Counted from the first letter of the stretch, positions 50,166 to 58,981 are shown. The stretch: DNA of 64,000 nucleotides from Actinosynnema pretiosum (GCF_024171695.1 NZ_JAMTCF010000002.1:124001-188000); one strand, 5' to 3'. The notes: generated from the letters alone by a model not told the origin. Numbers and translations: made by a program.

Positions 50166-52028
50166 TCACGCTCCGAGTTCGCGCTTGAGGACCTTGCCGG
50201 TGGCGTTGCGCGGCAGTTCCCGGTGGAAGACCACGGCGCGCGGCACGGCGAACCGCGCGAGCTCCGCCCGCACCCGTGCCAGCACGGCTTCCTCCGACGG
50301 GCCGTCGTCGTCCTTGACCACGTGGGCGACCAGCCGCTGCCCGAACCGCTCGTCCGGCACGCCCACGACGGCCGCCTCGCGCACGCCGGGCATAGCGGAG
50401 ATCACGTCCTCGACCGCCGCCGGGTGGACGTTCTCGCCGCCGGAGACGACCATCTCGTCGTCCCGGCCGACGACGAACAGCAGGCCGTCCACGACCTTGC
50501 CGAGGTCGCCGGTGGGCATGAGGCCGCGCACCCGGTCCTTGGACCCGGCGTGGGTGTAGCCGTCGAACAGCATGTCGTTGCCCGCGAAGATCCGGCCGGT
50601 CTCGCCGGGGGGAACGGGGTCGCCGCGCTCGTCGAGGATCTCCAGGGCGGTGCCGGGCGGCGGTTTCCCGGCGGTGGTCGGGTGCGCGGCCAGCTCGTCG
50701 GGGCGGGCGACGGTGACCCAGGAGACCTCGGTGGAGCCGTAGAGGTTGTGCAGCGCGGGGCCCGTGCGGCGCAGGCAGTCCCGGACCACGCGCGGCGGCA
50801 GCGCGGAACCGCTGGACGCGATCACCCTGGGGCGGGGGAGGGGGCCGTTCACCTCCAGGAGGCGCTGGAGGTGGACGGGGACGGTGAACAGGGCGTCGCA
50901 CCCGCGCAGGTCCTCGGCCAGTGCTTCCGGGGTCGGGTGGCGGCGCAGGACGAGCGTGCCGCCGAGCACGAGGGCGAGCTGGAACGCGGCGAAGCCCCAG
51001 GTGTGGAACAGCGGGGCGGGGATCGCGCAGACGTCGCCGTGCCGCAGGGGGATGCGTGAGAACAGCGCCGCGGCGGGCGCGAGGCTCGGCGGCTCGGGGC
51101 GGCGGGCGCCCTTCGCGGGGCCCGAGGTGCCGGAGGTGAGCACGACGACGTGACTGCGGCTCGTGCGGGCGGGGAGGGGCGCTGAGGTGGCGCGCAGGTC
51201 GTCGAGGGTGGTGCGGGGGTGGTCGCGGGTTCCGCCGGGCAGGCCGCCCGACCCTGCCCTGCCCGCTTCCGCAGGACTGCCCACGTGCTCGGCTCGCGTG
51301 CTTCCACCCGCTTCCGCAGGTCCGCCCACGTGCTCGGCCCGCGCGCTTCCGCCCGCCTGGTCGGCCTGCGCAGTTCTGCCCACGTGCCCGGCCCGCGCGT
51401 TCCCGGTTCCCGAGTTCTCCGCGTTCCCGCCCGCGTCCCTTGTCCCCGTGCTTCCCGTTCCCGCGCCGTCCGTTCCCGCGCCGCCTGTCCCCGCGCCGTC
51501 CGTCCCCGCGTCGTCCGCGCTCTCGCCGTCCTCCGGCCAGGCCGTGACGCGGATGATCCCGCCGGGAGCCCCGCTCAGCGCTCCGTCGAACTCGGCGTCG
51601 GCCACCAGCGCCACCGGTTCCTGCTCGCGCAGCACGCCGACCAGCCGCGCCGGGCTCAACCCGCTGTTGAGCAGGACCACGTCGGCGCCGAGCTTCGCGC
51701 ACGCCACGACGGTCTCCACGAACCCCCGGTGGTTGCGGCACAGCACGGCGACCCGGTGCTCACCGCCCACCCCGAGCGCGGCGAGCCCCGCCGCGAGCCG
51801 GGTGGTGCGCTGGTCGACCTCGGCGTAGGTCAGCGCGCCGAGGTCGTCCACCAGCGCGGTCCGACCGGGGTGCCGAGCCGCGCCGGTGGCGTAGCCGAAG
51901 GGCAGGGTGACGCGCCAGCGCAGGTAGGCGCCGAGCACGCCGAGCAACCGGTCCGGCCGCATCGGGCGCACCACGCCCGCGCGGACCAGGGTCGCCAGCG
52001 CCCGTGCTGCCGAGTAGGTGCCCATCAC
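50166..52028 (-). CDS. AMP-binding acyl-CoA synthetase (FadD type) with repetitive insertion
   Basis: A 620-residue ANL-superfamily enzyme. The P-loop is VVVLTSGTSGPAKGARR (near residue 289). Further motifs are LHNLYGSTEVSWVTVARPDE, TGRIFAGNDMLFDGYTH and the C-terminal VVSGGENVHPAAVED, followed by the catalytic Lys region NATGKVLKREL. It activates a fatty or aromatic acid to acyl-AMP and acyl-CoA. Between about residues 165 and 270 there is an insertion of Gly/Ala/Thr and (S)RAEHVG(G/S)PAEAG repeats not expected in the fold. The first 70 residues resemble the N-terminal extension of mycobacterial FadD12-like proteins. Start GTG 52028 or ATG 52025. Confidence 0.9.
   Translation of the reverse strand: MMGTYSAARALATLVRAGVVRPMRPDRLLGVLGAYLRWRVTLPFGYATGAARHPGRTALVDDLGALTYAEVDQRTTRLAAGLAALGVGGEHRVAVLCRNHRGFVETVVACAKLGADVVLLNSGLSPARLVGVLREQEPVALVADAEFDGALSGAPGGIIRVTAWPEDGESADDAGTDGAGTGGAGTDGAGTGSTGTRDAGGNAENSGTGNARAGHVGRTAQADQAGGSARAEHVGGPAEAGGSTRAEHVGSPAEAGRAGSGGLPGGTRDHPRTTLDDLRATSAPLPARTSRSHVVVLTSGTSGPAKGARRPEPPSLAPAAALFSRIPLRHGDVCAIPAPLFHTWGFAAFQLALVLGGTLVLRRHPTPEALAEDLRGCDALFTVPVHLQRLLEVNGPLPRPRVIASSGSALPPRVVRDCLRRTGPALHNLYGSTEVSWVTVARPDELAAHPTTAGKPPPGTALEILDERGDPVPPGETGRIFAGNDMLFDGYTHAGSKDRVRGLMPTGDLGKVVDGLLFVVGRDDEMVVSGGENVHPAAVEDVISAMPGVREAAVVGVPDERFGQRLVAHVVKDDDGPSEEAVLARVRAELARFAVPRAVVFHRELPRNATGKVLKRELGA
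51240..51525 (-). repeat. Coding repeats in the acyl-CoA synthetase gene
   Basis: Two families are seen. Near 51262-51360 units of about 45-50 bp built on cccacgtgctcggc encode RAEHVG-PAEAG. Near 51440-51520 short cccgcgccgtccg units encode TDGAGTG-type peptides. All repeat lengths keep the reading frame. Confidence 0.75.
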
Positions 52029-52066
52029 TCGATGGTGGCACTACCTACCCGCGAGTAGGAAGAGGT

Positions 52067-52270
52067 TCAGGCTTCCGGGGCGTCGGAGGCGTTCACGACG
52101 GCGTCCCGCAGCGCGGCGCGCAGCCTGCCCACCTCCAGCGGGGTGAGCACGGCGGCCTCGCCGGGCGGCACCGTGACCACGACGTGCCCCTGGCTGACGA
52201 AGACGGTCATGTCACGGCGACGGGAAGCTATGTCGCGGCAGGCGATCTGCCACTCCTTACCTGTGCTCAC
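52067..52270 (-). CDS. Small conserved-type protein of 67 residues, unknown function
   Basis: A 67-residue protein preceded by GGAGGTAG six nt before GTG 52270. The sequence KEWQIACRDIASRRRDMTVF, then VSQGHVVVTVPPGEAAVLTP, then LEVGRLRAALRDAV suggests a two-strand/two-helix fold. The C-terminal part resembles small actinobacterial proteins found near regulators, but no name can be given. Spacing from the acyl-CoA synthetase start is 38 bp on the same strand, so cotranscription is possible. Confidence 0.65.
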   Translation of the reverse strand: MSTGKEWQIACRDIASRRRDMTVFVSQGHVVVTVPPGEAAVLTPLEVGRLRAALRDAVVNASDAPEA

Positions 52271-52615
52271 AGGTTTCTACCTCCATTTTCCTCGACGCGG
52301 GGCGCTGCGGACGACCGGCGCGCGCCCGTGCGGGCGCGCTGGACCGGCCCCGTGGCGACGAGCGCCGGGCAGCCGTGTCGAGCCGTCCTTAGCGTCGCAC
52401 GGCCCCTTCGGTCCTGTCCCCGAGAAGGGTGAAAATGACGGAACCGGAGCGTGCCGTGTCGACCCTGTTGCGTATCGGCTGTGCGTGAGAATGCGCTACT
52501 AGCTCTCACCTGTTCGGTGGATTATTACACCCGAATGGCGGAGCGTGCTGTGCACGTACCGTGCGTCTGGGTCGTTCTGCGTCGTTCCGTGCCGGTGCTG
52601 AGGCCGGGCGCGGGG

Positions 52616-53089
52616 TCAGAGGCAGGAGCCGCTGTCCGGGGTGCCCCGCTCGGCGCTGATCAGCCGGTACAGCAGGGCCTTGAGCAGGTTCGCCTCGATC
52701 GGGCTCAGGTCGGCCGTGAACTCCGCCTCGGCGGCCCCGTGCACCACCGCGACCTCTTGCTGCAGGGCGCGCCCCTGCTCGGTGATCGAGGGCGTGCGCA
52801 CCCGGCGGTCGTTGGGGTCGGGCTTGCGCTCCACCAGCCCGGCCCGCTCCAGGCGGTCGAGCTCGGCGGTCAGCGTCGTCTTGTCCAGGCCGAGCATGTG
52901 GCCGAGCGAGAGCTGGGTCCTGGCGCAGCCGTGGCTCACGAGCGCGGTGAGGATCACCTGCCCGCGCGAGCTGATGCCGTGCTTGGCGGCGACCTCCTGC
53001 GCGGTCGCGTTGAGCTTCTGCGCGGCGCGGTGCAGCAGCCAGTTCAGGTCTTCGCCGCGGTTGTCGGGCTGAGGCGCGGTGAGGTCCAT
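52616..53089 (-). CDS. MarR-family transcriptional regulator
   Basis: A 157-residue winged-helix regulator. The DNA-binding segment is LSLGHMLGLDKTTLTAELDR followed by LERAGLVERKPDPNDRRVRT, with the typical DxRxxx wing. N- and C-terminal helices form the dimer. It is divergent from an azoreductase gene, an arrangement typical of MarR regulators that sense quinones or electrophiles. ATG at 53089 has a short leader. The shared spacer of 108 bp holds three 15-bp repeats. Confidence 0.93.
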   Translation of the reverse strand: MDLTAPQPDNRGEDLNWLLHRAAQKLNATAQEVAAKHGISSRGQVILTALVSHGCARTQLSLGHMLGLDKTTLTAELDRLERAGLVERKPDPNDRRVRTPSITEQGRALQQEVAVVHGAAEAEFTADLSPIEANLLKALLYRLISAERGTPDSGSCL

Positions 53090-53131
53090 ACCCGTGGATG
53101 GTACCCCCACGTTCGGATGATCCGCAGCAAG

Positions 53132-53176
53132 AACGTCTTGACTCGGAACGTTTTCACTCGTAACGTCTTCCCCAGG
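53132..53176 (+). promoter_or_regulatory. azoR promoter built within three 15-bp direct repeats
   Basis: Units 53132-53146, 53147-53161 and 53162-53176 begin aacgtcttg, aacgttttc and aacgtcttc. TTGACT at 53138-53143 and TAACGT at 53161-53166, 17 bp apart, form a near-consensus promoter in the same stretch. Binding of the divergent MarR protein to the repeats would block it. Confidence 0.65.
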
Positions 53177-53197
53177 AACTTCCGAGAGGGGATCGAA

Positions 53198-53803
53198 ATG
53201 CTGCTGCACATCGACACGAGCCTTCGCACCGAGGGATCGGTGTCCAGGGAGGTCACCGCCGCGTTCGCCGAGGCCTGGCGCGAGTCCCACCCCGGTGGCG
53301 GGTACGCGTACCGAGACCTGGGCGCAGAACCGCTCCCGCACCTCGACGCGGCGGCGCTGGCCAGCCGGATGCGCGGCGAGGAGAGTCCGCTGGCGCGCGA
53401 GTTGGGCGCCGAGCTGGAGGCCGCGGACACCGTCCTGCTGGGCACCCCGATGTACAACTTCACGATCACGTCGTCGCTGAAGGCGTGGCTGGACTGGGTG
53501 ACCCAGGGCTCGTACATGGCCGACCGGGAAACGGGCCGGGGCGTGCTGAGCGGCAAGCGCGTCGTCGTGGTGACCGCCCGAGGCGGCTCGTACGCGCCGG
53601 GCACCCCGAGAGAGGGCTTCGACTTCCAGGAGCCGTACCTGAAGGCGACGCTCAGCCTGATCGGCCTGCACCACGACCTGGAGTTCGTGCACGCCGAACT
53701 GACCAACGCCAACGTGGTCCCCGACCTGGCCCAGTTCAAGGACCTGGCAGCCACGTCCCTGGCCAACGCCCACCGCACCGCCCGAACCCTGGCAGCCGCC
53801 TAG
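53198..53803 (+). CDS. azoR: FMN-dependent NADH-azoreductase
   Basis: A 201-residue flavodoxin-fold oxidoreductase. The N-terminus LLHIDTSLRTEGSVSREVT is the phosphate-binding loop for FMN, TPMYNFTITSSLKAWLDWV (near residue 85) is the family signature, and ARGGSYAPGTPREGFDFQEP lines the flavin. It reduces azo dyes and quinones by two electrons with NADH. A purine-rich site (gagagggga) lies about 7 nt upstream of ATG 53198. It is probably induced when the divergent MarR regulator is inactivated. Confidence 0.93.
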   Translation: MLLHIDTSLRTEGSVSREVTAAFAEAWRESHPGGGYAYRDLGAEPLPHLDAAALASRMRGEESPLARELGAELEAADTVLLGTPMYNFTITSSLKAWLDWVTQGSYMADRETGRGVLSGKRVVVVTARGGSYAPGTPREGFDFQEPYLKATLSLIGLHHDLEFVHAELTNANVVPDLAQFKDLAATSLANAHRTARTLAAA

Positions 53804-54812
53804 CCGCGCGCCACCTCAGCCGCCCACCCCAGGCCGCCCCCATCCCGCGCAGCCCTCACCACCTAGCCGCGCGCCACACCCACGCCCACTCGCGCTGACC
53901 AGCACCGACCAGCACATCACCGGGCCGCCGGCCTGCACGCCACTGTCCGGCTGACCTGCACTGACTCGCACATCACCGTGCTGCTGGCCTGCGTCGTCAC
54001 CGTGCCGCAGACCTGCGTTGTCGCCGCGTCACCCCACGCTGCCACCACGCACCGCTGCGCCACTCACACCGTCACCGCGCACTGCCGCACCACTCCGTGC
54101 TGCCACCGCGCACCGCCACCTCATCCCAAGCCGCCGCTGCACACTGCCGTCACGACATGCAGCCACCGCGCCGAACTACCACCGCCGCCCCGCTGCCACC
54201 ATCCGTCGCCAACCGCAACCTGCTCAACAATCCGCCAGCCACCAGCCGCTCCACCGCTGGTCGCCTAACCACCAGCCGCTCAACCACCGGCTGCCCAACC
54301 GCCAGTCGTTCAACTGCTGCTGCTCAACCCTCGGCTGCTCAACCGCCAGTCGCGCAGCCACCAGCCACTCGGCCAGCAGCCGTCCAACCGGCAGCCACCC
54401 GGTCGCCAGCTGCCCAACCACCCAGCTGTCCGGCTACCTGACTACCTGGTTGCGGTCTTGCCCGGCTGCTCTCCGCGCTTCTCCAGGGGTGTTCCCTTCT
54501 GCGCCCCTTTCTGATGTCTCTTCTACTTGCCGTGCACGGCACTGACGCGTCGCAGCCGGTCGTGACTGGCTGCGCAACCAGCCGCGCGCCGACAGCCACG
54601 TCACGGTCCGCAGCCTCAACTCCCGAAGGAGGTGTCGAACGAACCCACAACTGAATGAACGCACCAACCTCGTTGTCCGGTAAGGCCTCCGGTCGTCCAG
54701 CACCCCCGATCCCGGTGTGGTGACAGCGGTTCACGACTGCGGGACCTGGGCGCATCGCCCATTGGTGTCCGTAGTGGCGCTGTCACACTGGGTGAGACCT
54801 CCGGGAGGTGCC
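53804..54812. repeat. Non-coding low-complexity spacer of about 1 kb
   Basis: No gene is supported on either strand. The plus strand from 53810 to 54440 is rich in C and A and poor in G, unlike coding DNA here. It contains imperfect repeats on caccgcg/caccatcc cores and, at about 54230-54420, repeats of accgccagtc and caaccaccggctgcc type of about 20-30 bp. The final 60 bp carry the TPR gene leader. Confidence 0.7.
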
Positions 54813-55808
54813 ATGTCCGAACCGATCACCGCGGTGCTCGTCCGGGCGGCGGAGTTGACCGCGAAGGGCTTGCCCCACAAGGCGATCGACCTGCTCCGCC
54901 CGGTGCTGGCGGTCAACCCTCGGCACGCGCAGGCGTGGTGCGAGCTGGCTGCGGCGCTTCTGGACATCGACCAGCCCGATCCCGCGCTGTCGGCCGCGAA
55001 GCGGGCGCTGGTGCTGGACGGCGACCACTCGTGGGCGCAGCGCTTGGCCGCGTTGGCGCTGAGCGAGCTGGGGCGGCACCGGGAGGCGGTGGTGTCGGCG
55101 CGGGAGTGCGTTCGGCGCAAGCCGGGGGACTGGCGCTGCCTGGTGGTGCTGGCGGACGTGTTAGCTGCCGCGCCGGACGGCAGGCGGGAGGCGGTGGCCG
55201 TGGCGCGGGAGGCGACGCGGCTCGCGCCCGAGCAGGCCAGGACGTTCCAGGTGCTCGGTGACGCGGCGCTGCGCGTGAGCGACTGGGACACCGCCGAGCA
55301 CGCCTACCGCACCTCGCTGCGGCTGGACCCGGAGAACGAGGACGTCAGGGCCAACCTGGCCACGGCCTGGCGCAAGCGCGGCGGCAAACCCACCGCCTCG
55401 CCCGCGCACGAGTCGCTGACCAAGGCGCACGCCCTGATCTGGTCCGCGCTGACCAGGCTGGCCGCACTGCTGGCGGCGGGCAACCTCCTCCTGCTGCTGG
55501 CAGGAATGCCCAAACCGACCCCGGCGCTGGCCTACCTGGCGGCGGCACTGGTGGGCGCGTGCGCGGTGACGGTCCTGACCGTGCTCTTCCGCGCGCGCAA
55601 GGGCACCCGCCGAGCACTGCTGGCAGTCCCACTCCACCGCCCGAAGGTGGCCCTGGCCGGTGTGGCCTTCACCGCCTCGACCGCCGTCCTGGTGGTGTGG
55701 ACAGCCAGCCTGTTCCTAGGCGCGACCACGATGCAACCCCTGGTCCTGTCTTGGATCTTCGCCGTGCTCGGCGGCGCGGTGGTCGTCCTGAGCGGCAACC
55801 ACCGCTAA
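54813..55808 (+). CDS. Tetratricopeptide-repeat membrane protein
   Basis: A 331-residue protein. The N-terminal two thirds contain about five TPR-like helical pairs, for example KAIDLLRPVLAVNPRHAQAW, ALSAAKRALVLDGDHSWAQR, EAVVSARECVRRKPGDW and AEHAYRTSLRLDPENEDVRA. From about residue 215 there are four hydrophobic helices forming a membrane domain. TPR proteins scaffold protein complexes; the partner is unknown. ATG at 54813 has GGGAGG at 54803-54808. It stands alone between two low-complexity spacers. Confidence 0.85.
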   Translation: MSEPITAVLVRAAELTAKGLPHKAIDLLRPVLAVNPRHAQAWCELAAALLDIDQPDPALSAAKRALVLDGDHSWAQRLAALALSELGRHREAVVSARECVRRKPGDWRCLVVLADVLAAAPDGRREAVAVAREATRLAPEQARTFQVLGDAALRVSDWDTAEHAYRTSLRLDPENEDVRANLATAWRKRGGKPTASPAHESLTKAHALIWSALTRLAALLAAGNLLLLLAGMPKPTPALAYLAAALVGACAVTVLTVLFRARKGTRRALLAVPLHRPKVALAGVAFTASTAVLVVWTASLFLGATTMQPLVLSWIFAVLGGAVVVLSGNHR

Positions 55809-56303
55809 CCCGACCCAAGCCCAGCAGACCAACCCCAGCCCGCAGACCACCCCCACCTTGCAGGCTGACCCCAGCCCGCAGGCCGACCCCCACCCTGCGG
55901 ACCAAACCCCAGCCGCAAACCGACCGCCAGCCCAATCCGTCCCGCCCTACCTGCCTGGCCTGACCCCAAGCCTGCGCCCCGAGCGGGACTCGCATCCAGG
56001 TCCACAACCGCCACCCCACCCAGGCCACCCCGGTTCGGCCCCGGCCCGGCTCGCTCAGCTCAGCTCGGCCCGCCCTGGACCCCGGCCCCGCTCGGTGTCC
56101 ACCCCGCACCCTGCTCCAGGCACGGGCTCGCCCCCAACCCGCGCCTCCCCCCGTTCCCCCCGGCTGCCCGTTCCCCCTGCCCCACCCCCGTCCCCCCTGC
56201 CTCTAGCCTGGGTCAGGCAGGTCGTTCACCCGGTTCGTCCGGTTCAACTCGGCCAACCCGTCCGGTCCACCTGGTTCGACGTTCGGCTCATGGGGGAGGT
56301 GGA
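55809..56303. repeat. C-rich non-coding spacer
   Basis: About 495 bp without a credible gene. From 55809 to about 56000 it consists of imperfect 18-20 bp repeats on the core accccagcccgcag. Further C-rich runs follow to 56200. The last 60 bp change composition (ggttcgtccggttcaactcgg) and probably contain the promoter of the small gene and secDF. Confidence 0.6.
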
Positions 56304-56639
56304 GTGGTCCACAGGGCTGTTCTGCTGGTCCTCGGGCTGGTCGCTGGCTACCTCTTCGCCAGTCCAGTCGAGCCCACCGACCCCCGTCCCGTCGTCGCCA
56401 TCGCGTCGGCCGTCGCCGATGCCGCGCACCTGCCCGCCACCTCGCGGCCCACCGGGCACCCGGTCAAGCACGCCCCGGCCGGTCAGGTCGGGCAGCCGCT
56501 CGACGGGGTGCTGCCCGCCGTCCACCGGCCTCGGGCGCCGCAGGCGCGGCCCGCCGCCGTTCCGGCCGCGCACCTCGACCTCGCCCGCCGCGCCCAGGTC
56601 CCGCTCAACGACCGCGCGCCCCCACCCGACCTCCGGTAA
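56304..56639 (+). CDS. Small secreted or membrane-anchored protein upstream of secDF
   Basis: A 111-residue protein with an N-terminal hydrophobic segment MVHRAVLLVLGLVAGYLFAS that could be a signal peptide or anchor. The rest is Pro/Ala/Arg-rich with no recognised domain. A strong GGGGGAGG site lies 4 nt before GTG 56304. It is 44 bp upstream of the SecDF gene on the same strand, so it is probably cotranscribed and may assist it; this is inference. Confidence 0.65.
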   Translation: MVHRAVLLVLGLVAGYLFASPVEPTDPRPVVAIASAVADAAHLPATSRPTGHPVKHAPAGQVGQPLDGVLPAVHRPRAPQARPAAVPAAHLDLARRAQVPLNDRAPPPDLR

Positions 56640-56683
56640 CGCAACCCGCTCGCCCCAACCCCCTCACCGGAGGTCATCCACCC

Positions 56684-58981
56684 ATGCCGCGCCCAGCCGC
56701 GCGGCGGGAACTGCTCGTCCGGGGACTGCTGTCCCTGGGCGTTCTCGCCGCGTCCGCCTTCCTCCTGCTCACCACCGCCCCCCGCCTCGGCCTCGACCTG
56801 CGCGGCGGGACGCAGATCGTGCTCGAAACGCCCGACGGCAGCGCCTCCGAGGCCACCGACCGGGCCATGGAGGTGCTGCGCCGCCGGGTCGACGAGCTCG
56901 GCGTCGCCGAACCCGTGCTCGCCCGCTCCGGCGACCGCCGCATCGTGGTCGAGCTCCCCGGCGTCCAGGACCCGGCCGAGGCCGTCGAGGTCCTCGGGCG
57001 CACCGCGCAGCTCTCCGTTCACCCCGTCACCGGAACCGGTGACACGCCCTCCCCGTCCGGGGGCGGGATCGCGCTCGGTGACGCCGTCATGACCGGTGAC
57101 GGCATCAAGAACGCCCAGGCCTCACCCGCTCAGGGCGGCATCGGGTGGACCGTCGGCATCGAGTTCCAGGGGGACGCCCCCGCCGCCTGGCAGCGGGTCA
57201 GCGCCGAGGCGGCCTGCGCCCCACCCGGTGACCCGCGCAGGCAGATCGCGTTCCGGCTCGACGACGAGGTGATCTCGTCACCGCAGGTCGACCCGTCCGT
57301 CGGCTGCGGCACCGGGATGATCGGCGGCAGCACCCAGATCACCGGCTCCTTCACCCAGGACGAGGCCGAGGACCTGGCGCTGGTCATCCGCTCCGGCGCG
57401 CTGCCCGTCCCGGTGGACGTGGTCGAGCAGCGCACCGTCGGCCCGACGCTCGGCGCCGAGGCCATCGACGCCAGCGCCCGCGCCGCGATCATCGGCGTCG
57501 CCCTGACCGGCCTGTTCCTGATCGGCGTGTACCGGCTCGCCGGCCTCGTCGCGGTGCTCGCGCTCGTCGCCTACGCCGCCGTGTCCTACGCCGCGCTGCT
57601 CGCGATCGGCGCCACCCTCACCCTGCCCGGCCTCGCCGGGTTCGTGCTGGCCGTCGGCATGGCCGTGGACGCGAACGTGCTGGTGTTCGAGCGCGCCCGC
57701 GAGGAGTTCGCCCGCCGCCGCCGGATGCCCCGGTCGGTCGACCTCGGGTTCCGGGGCGCGTTCAGCGCCGTCGCCGACTCGAACGCCACCACCTTGCTCG
57801 CGGCGGGCCTGCTGTTCTGGTTGGCGGTCGGACCGGTCAAGGGCTTCGGCGTGACGCTGTCCATCGGCGTCATCGCCTCGCTGTTCAGCGCGCTCGTGCT
57901 CAGCCGCGTCCTGCTCCAGCTGATCATGCCGGTGCTGGAGCGCCGCCCGCGCTGGAGCGGCCTGCACGACCTCGGCCGGGTGCGCACCTGGCTGACCGGG
58001 CGCGGCATCGTGCTGTTCCGCCGCCCGGCGCGCTGGCTGGTCGCCGCCGCGCTGATCGCGGTGGCCGCGCTGTCCGGCCTGGTCGTGCGCGGTCTCGACC
58101 TCGGCGTGGAGTTCACCGGCGGCCGGATGCTGGAGTTCACCGCCGCCTCCGCCGACACCGGTCGGGTGCGCGCCGCGCTCGCCGACGCGGGCTTCCCGGA
58201 CGCCGTGGTCGTCACCTCCGGCGACAGCGGCGTGTCGGTGCGCACCGGCCCGATCGACGAGGCCGCGTCCGCGCGGGTCGGCGAGGCGGTCGACCGCGCC
58301 ACCGGCGGCGCGGAGCAGGTCGCCAACGAGCTGATCGGCCCCAGCCTCGGCGACGAGCTGCGCCGCAACGCGCTGATCGCGCTGGCCATCGCCGTGGCCG
58401 CGCAGCTGGCGTACCTCGCCTACCGCTTCGACTGGCGCCTCGGCCTGGCCACGGTGTCCGCGCTGGTCGCCGACGTGGTCGTGCTGGTCGGCGCGTTCGC
58501 CTGGATGGGCAAGACGGCGGACGGCGTGTTCCTGGCCTCGCTGCTCACCGTGATCGGCTACTCGGTCAACGACTCGGTGGTGGTGTTCGACCGGGTCCGC
58601 GAGCTGCGCAGGGCCGATCCTAGGCGCGACTACCCGGAGCTCGTCGGCAGCGCCGTGCTCCAGACCATCCCGAGGACGGTCAACACGGGCATCGGCGTCC
58701 TGTTCGTCCTGGCCGCCCTGCTCGTGCTCGGCGACGGCTCGCTCGCCGACTTCGCCACCGCCCTGCTGATCGGCCTGGTCGCGGGCACCACGTCGACGAT
58801 CGTCACGGCGGCCCCGATCGCGATCGCCCTGGACGGCCGGTGGGGGCCGAACGCGGGCCGCGCGAAGCGCCCGACCCGCAAGCGCAACGTGAAGCAGAGC
58901 GTGAAGCAGGGCGTGAAGCGCGACGTGAAGCGCGACGTGAAGCGGGACGTGCGAAGGGACGGCGAGCGGGACGAGGGGTGA
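56684..58981 (+). CDS. secDF: SecD-SecF fusion protein translocase subunit
   Basis: A 765-residue, 12-helix RND-type protein. The SecD half (1 to about 440) has GLDLRGGTQIVLE near residue 37, a periplasmic P1-like domain and AVDANVLVFERAREE. The SecF half (about 445-735) has GVEFTGGRMLEF and YSVNDSVVVFDRVRELR. It uses the proton gradient to pull exported proteins after SecA-driven translocation. Actinomycetes usually have separate secD and secF genes beside yajC; here the two are fused and in a different neighbourhood, so it is probably a second copy. The C-terminus carries a basic repeat, NVKQ/SVKQ/GVKR/DVKR. ATG at 56684 follows a weak site (accggaggtc). Confidence 0.93.
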   Translation: MPRPAARRELLVRGLLSLGVLAASAFLLLTTAPRLGLDLRGGTQIVLETPDGSASEATDRAMEVLRRRVDELGVAEPVLARSGDRRIVVELPGVQDPAEAVEVLGRTAQLSVHPVTGTGDTPSPSGGGIALGDAVMTGDGIKNAQASPAQGGIGWTVGIEFQGDAPAAWQRVSAEAACAPPGDPRRQIAFRLDDEVISSPQVDPSVGCGTGMIGGSTQITGSFTQDEAEDLALVIRSGALPVPVDVVEQRTVGPTLGAEAIDASARAAIIGVALTGLFLIGVYRLAGLVAVLALVAYAAVSYAALLAIGATLTLPGLAGFVLAVGMAVDANVLVFERAREEFARRRRMPRSVDLGFRGAFSAVADSNATTLLAAGLLFWLAVGPVKGFGVTLSIGVIASLFSALVLSRVLLQLIMPVLERRPRWSGLHDLGRVRTWLTGRGIVLFRRPARWLVAAALIAVAALSGLVVRGLDLGVEFTGGRMLEFTAASADTGRVRAALADAGFPDAVVVTSGDSGVSVRTGPIDEAASARVGEAVDRATGGAEQVANELIGPSLGDELRRNALIALAIAVAAQLAYLAYRFDWRLGLATVSALVADVVVLVGAFAWMGKTADGVFLASLLTVIGYSVNDSVVVFDRVRELRRADPRRDYPELVGSAVLQTIPRTVNTGIGVLFVLAALLVLGDGSLADFATALLIGLVAGTTSTIVTAAPIAIALDGRWGPNAGRAKRPTRKRNVKQSVKQGVKRDVKRDVKRDVRRDGERDEG
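58886..58957 (+). repeat. Six 12-bp tandem repeats at the 3' end of secDF
   Basis: Units of gacgtgaagcgc type (58886-58897 through 58946-58957) encode a string of four-residue repeats, from NVKQ to DVRR. Units in the middle are nearly identical, suggesting recent expansion. Confidence 0.9.

Noticed and set aside
53978..54545. Cys/His/Pro-rich small reading frames in the spacer
   Set aside because: They follow the repeat structure and C/A bias of the DNA, lack ribosome sites and show unusual residue composition. They were treated as non-coding.
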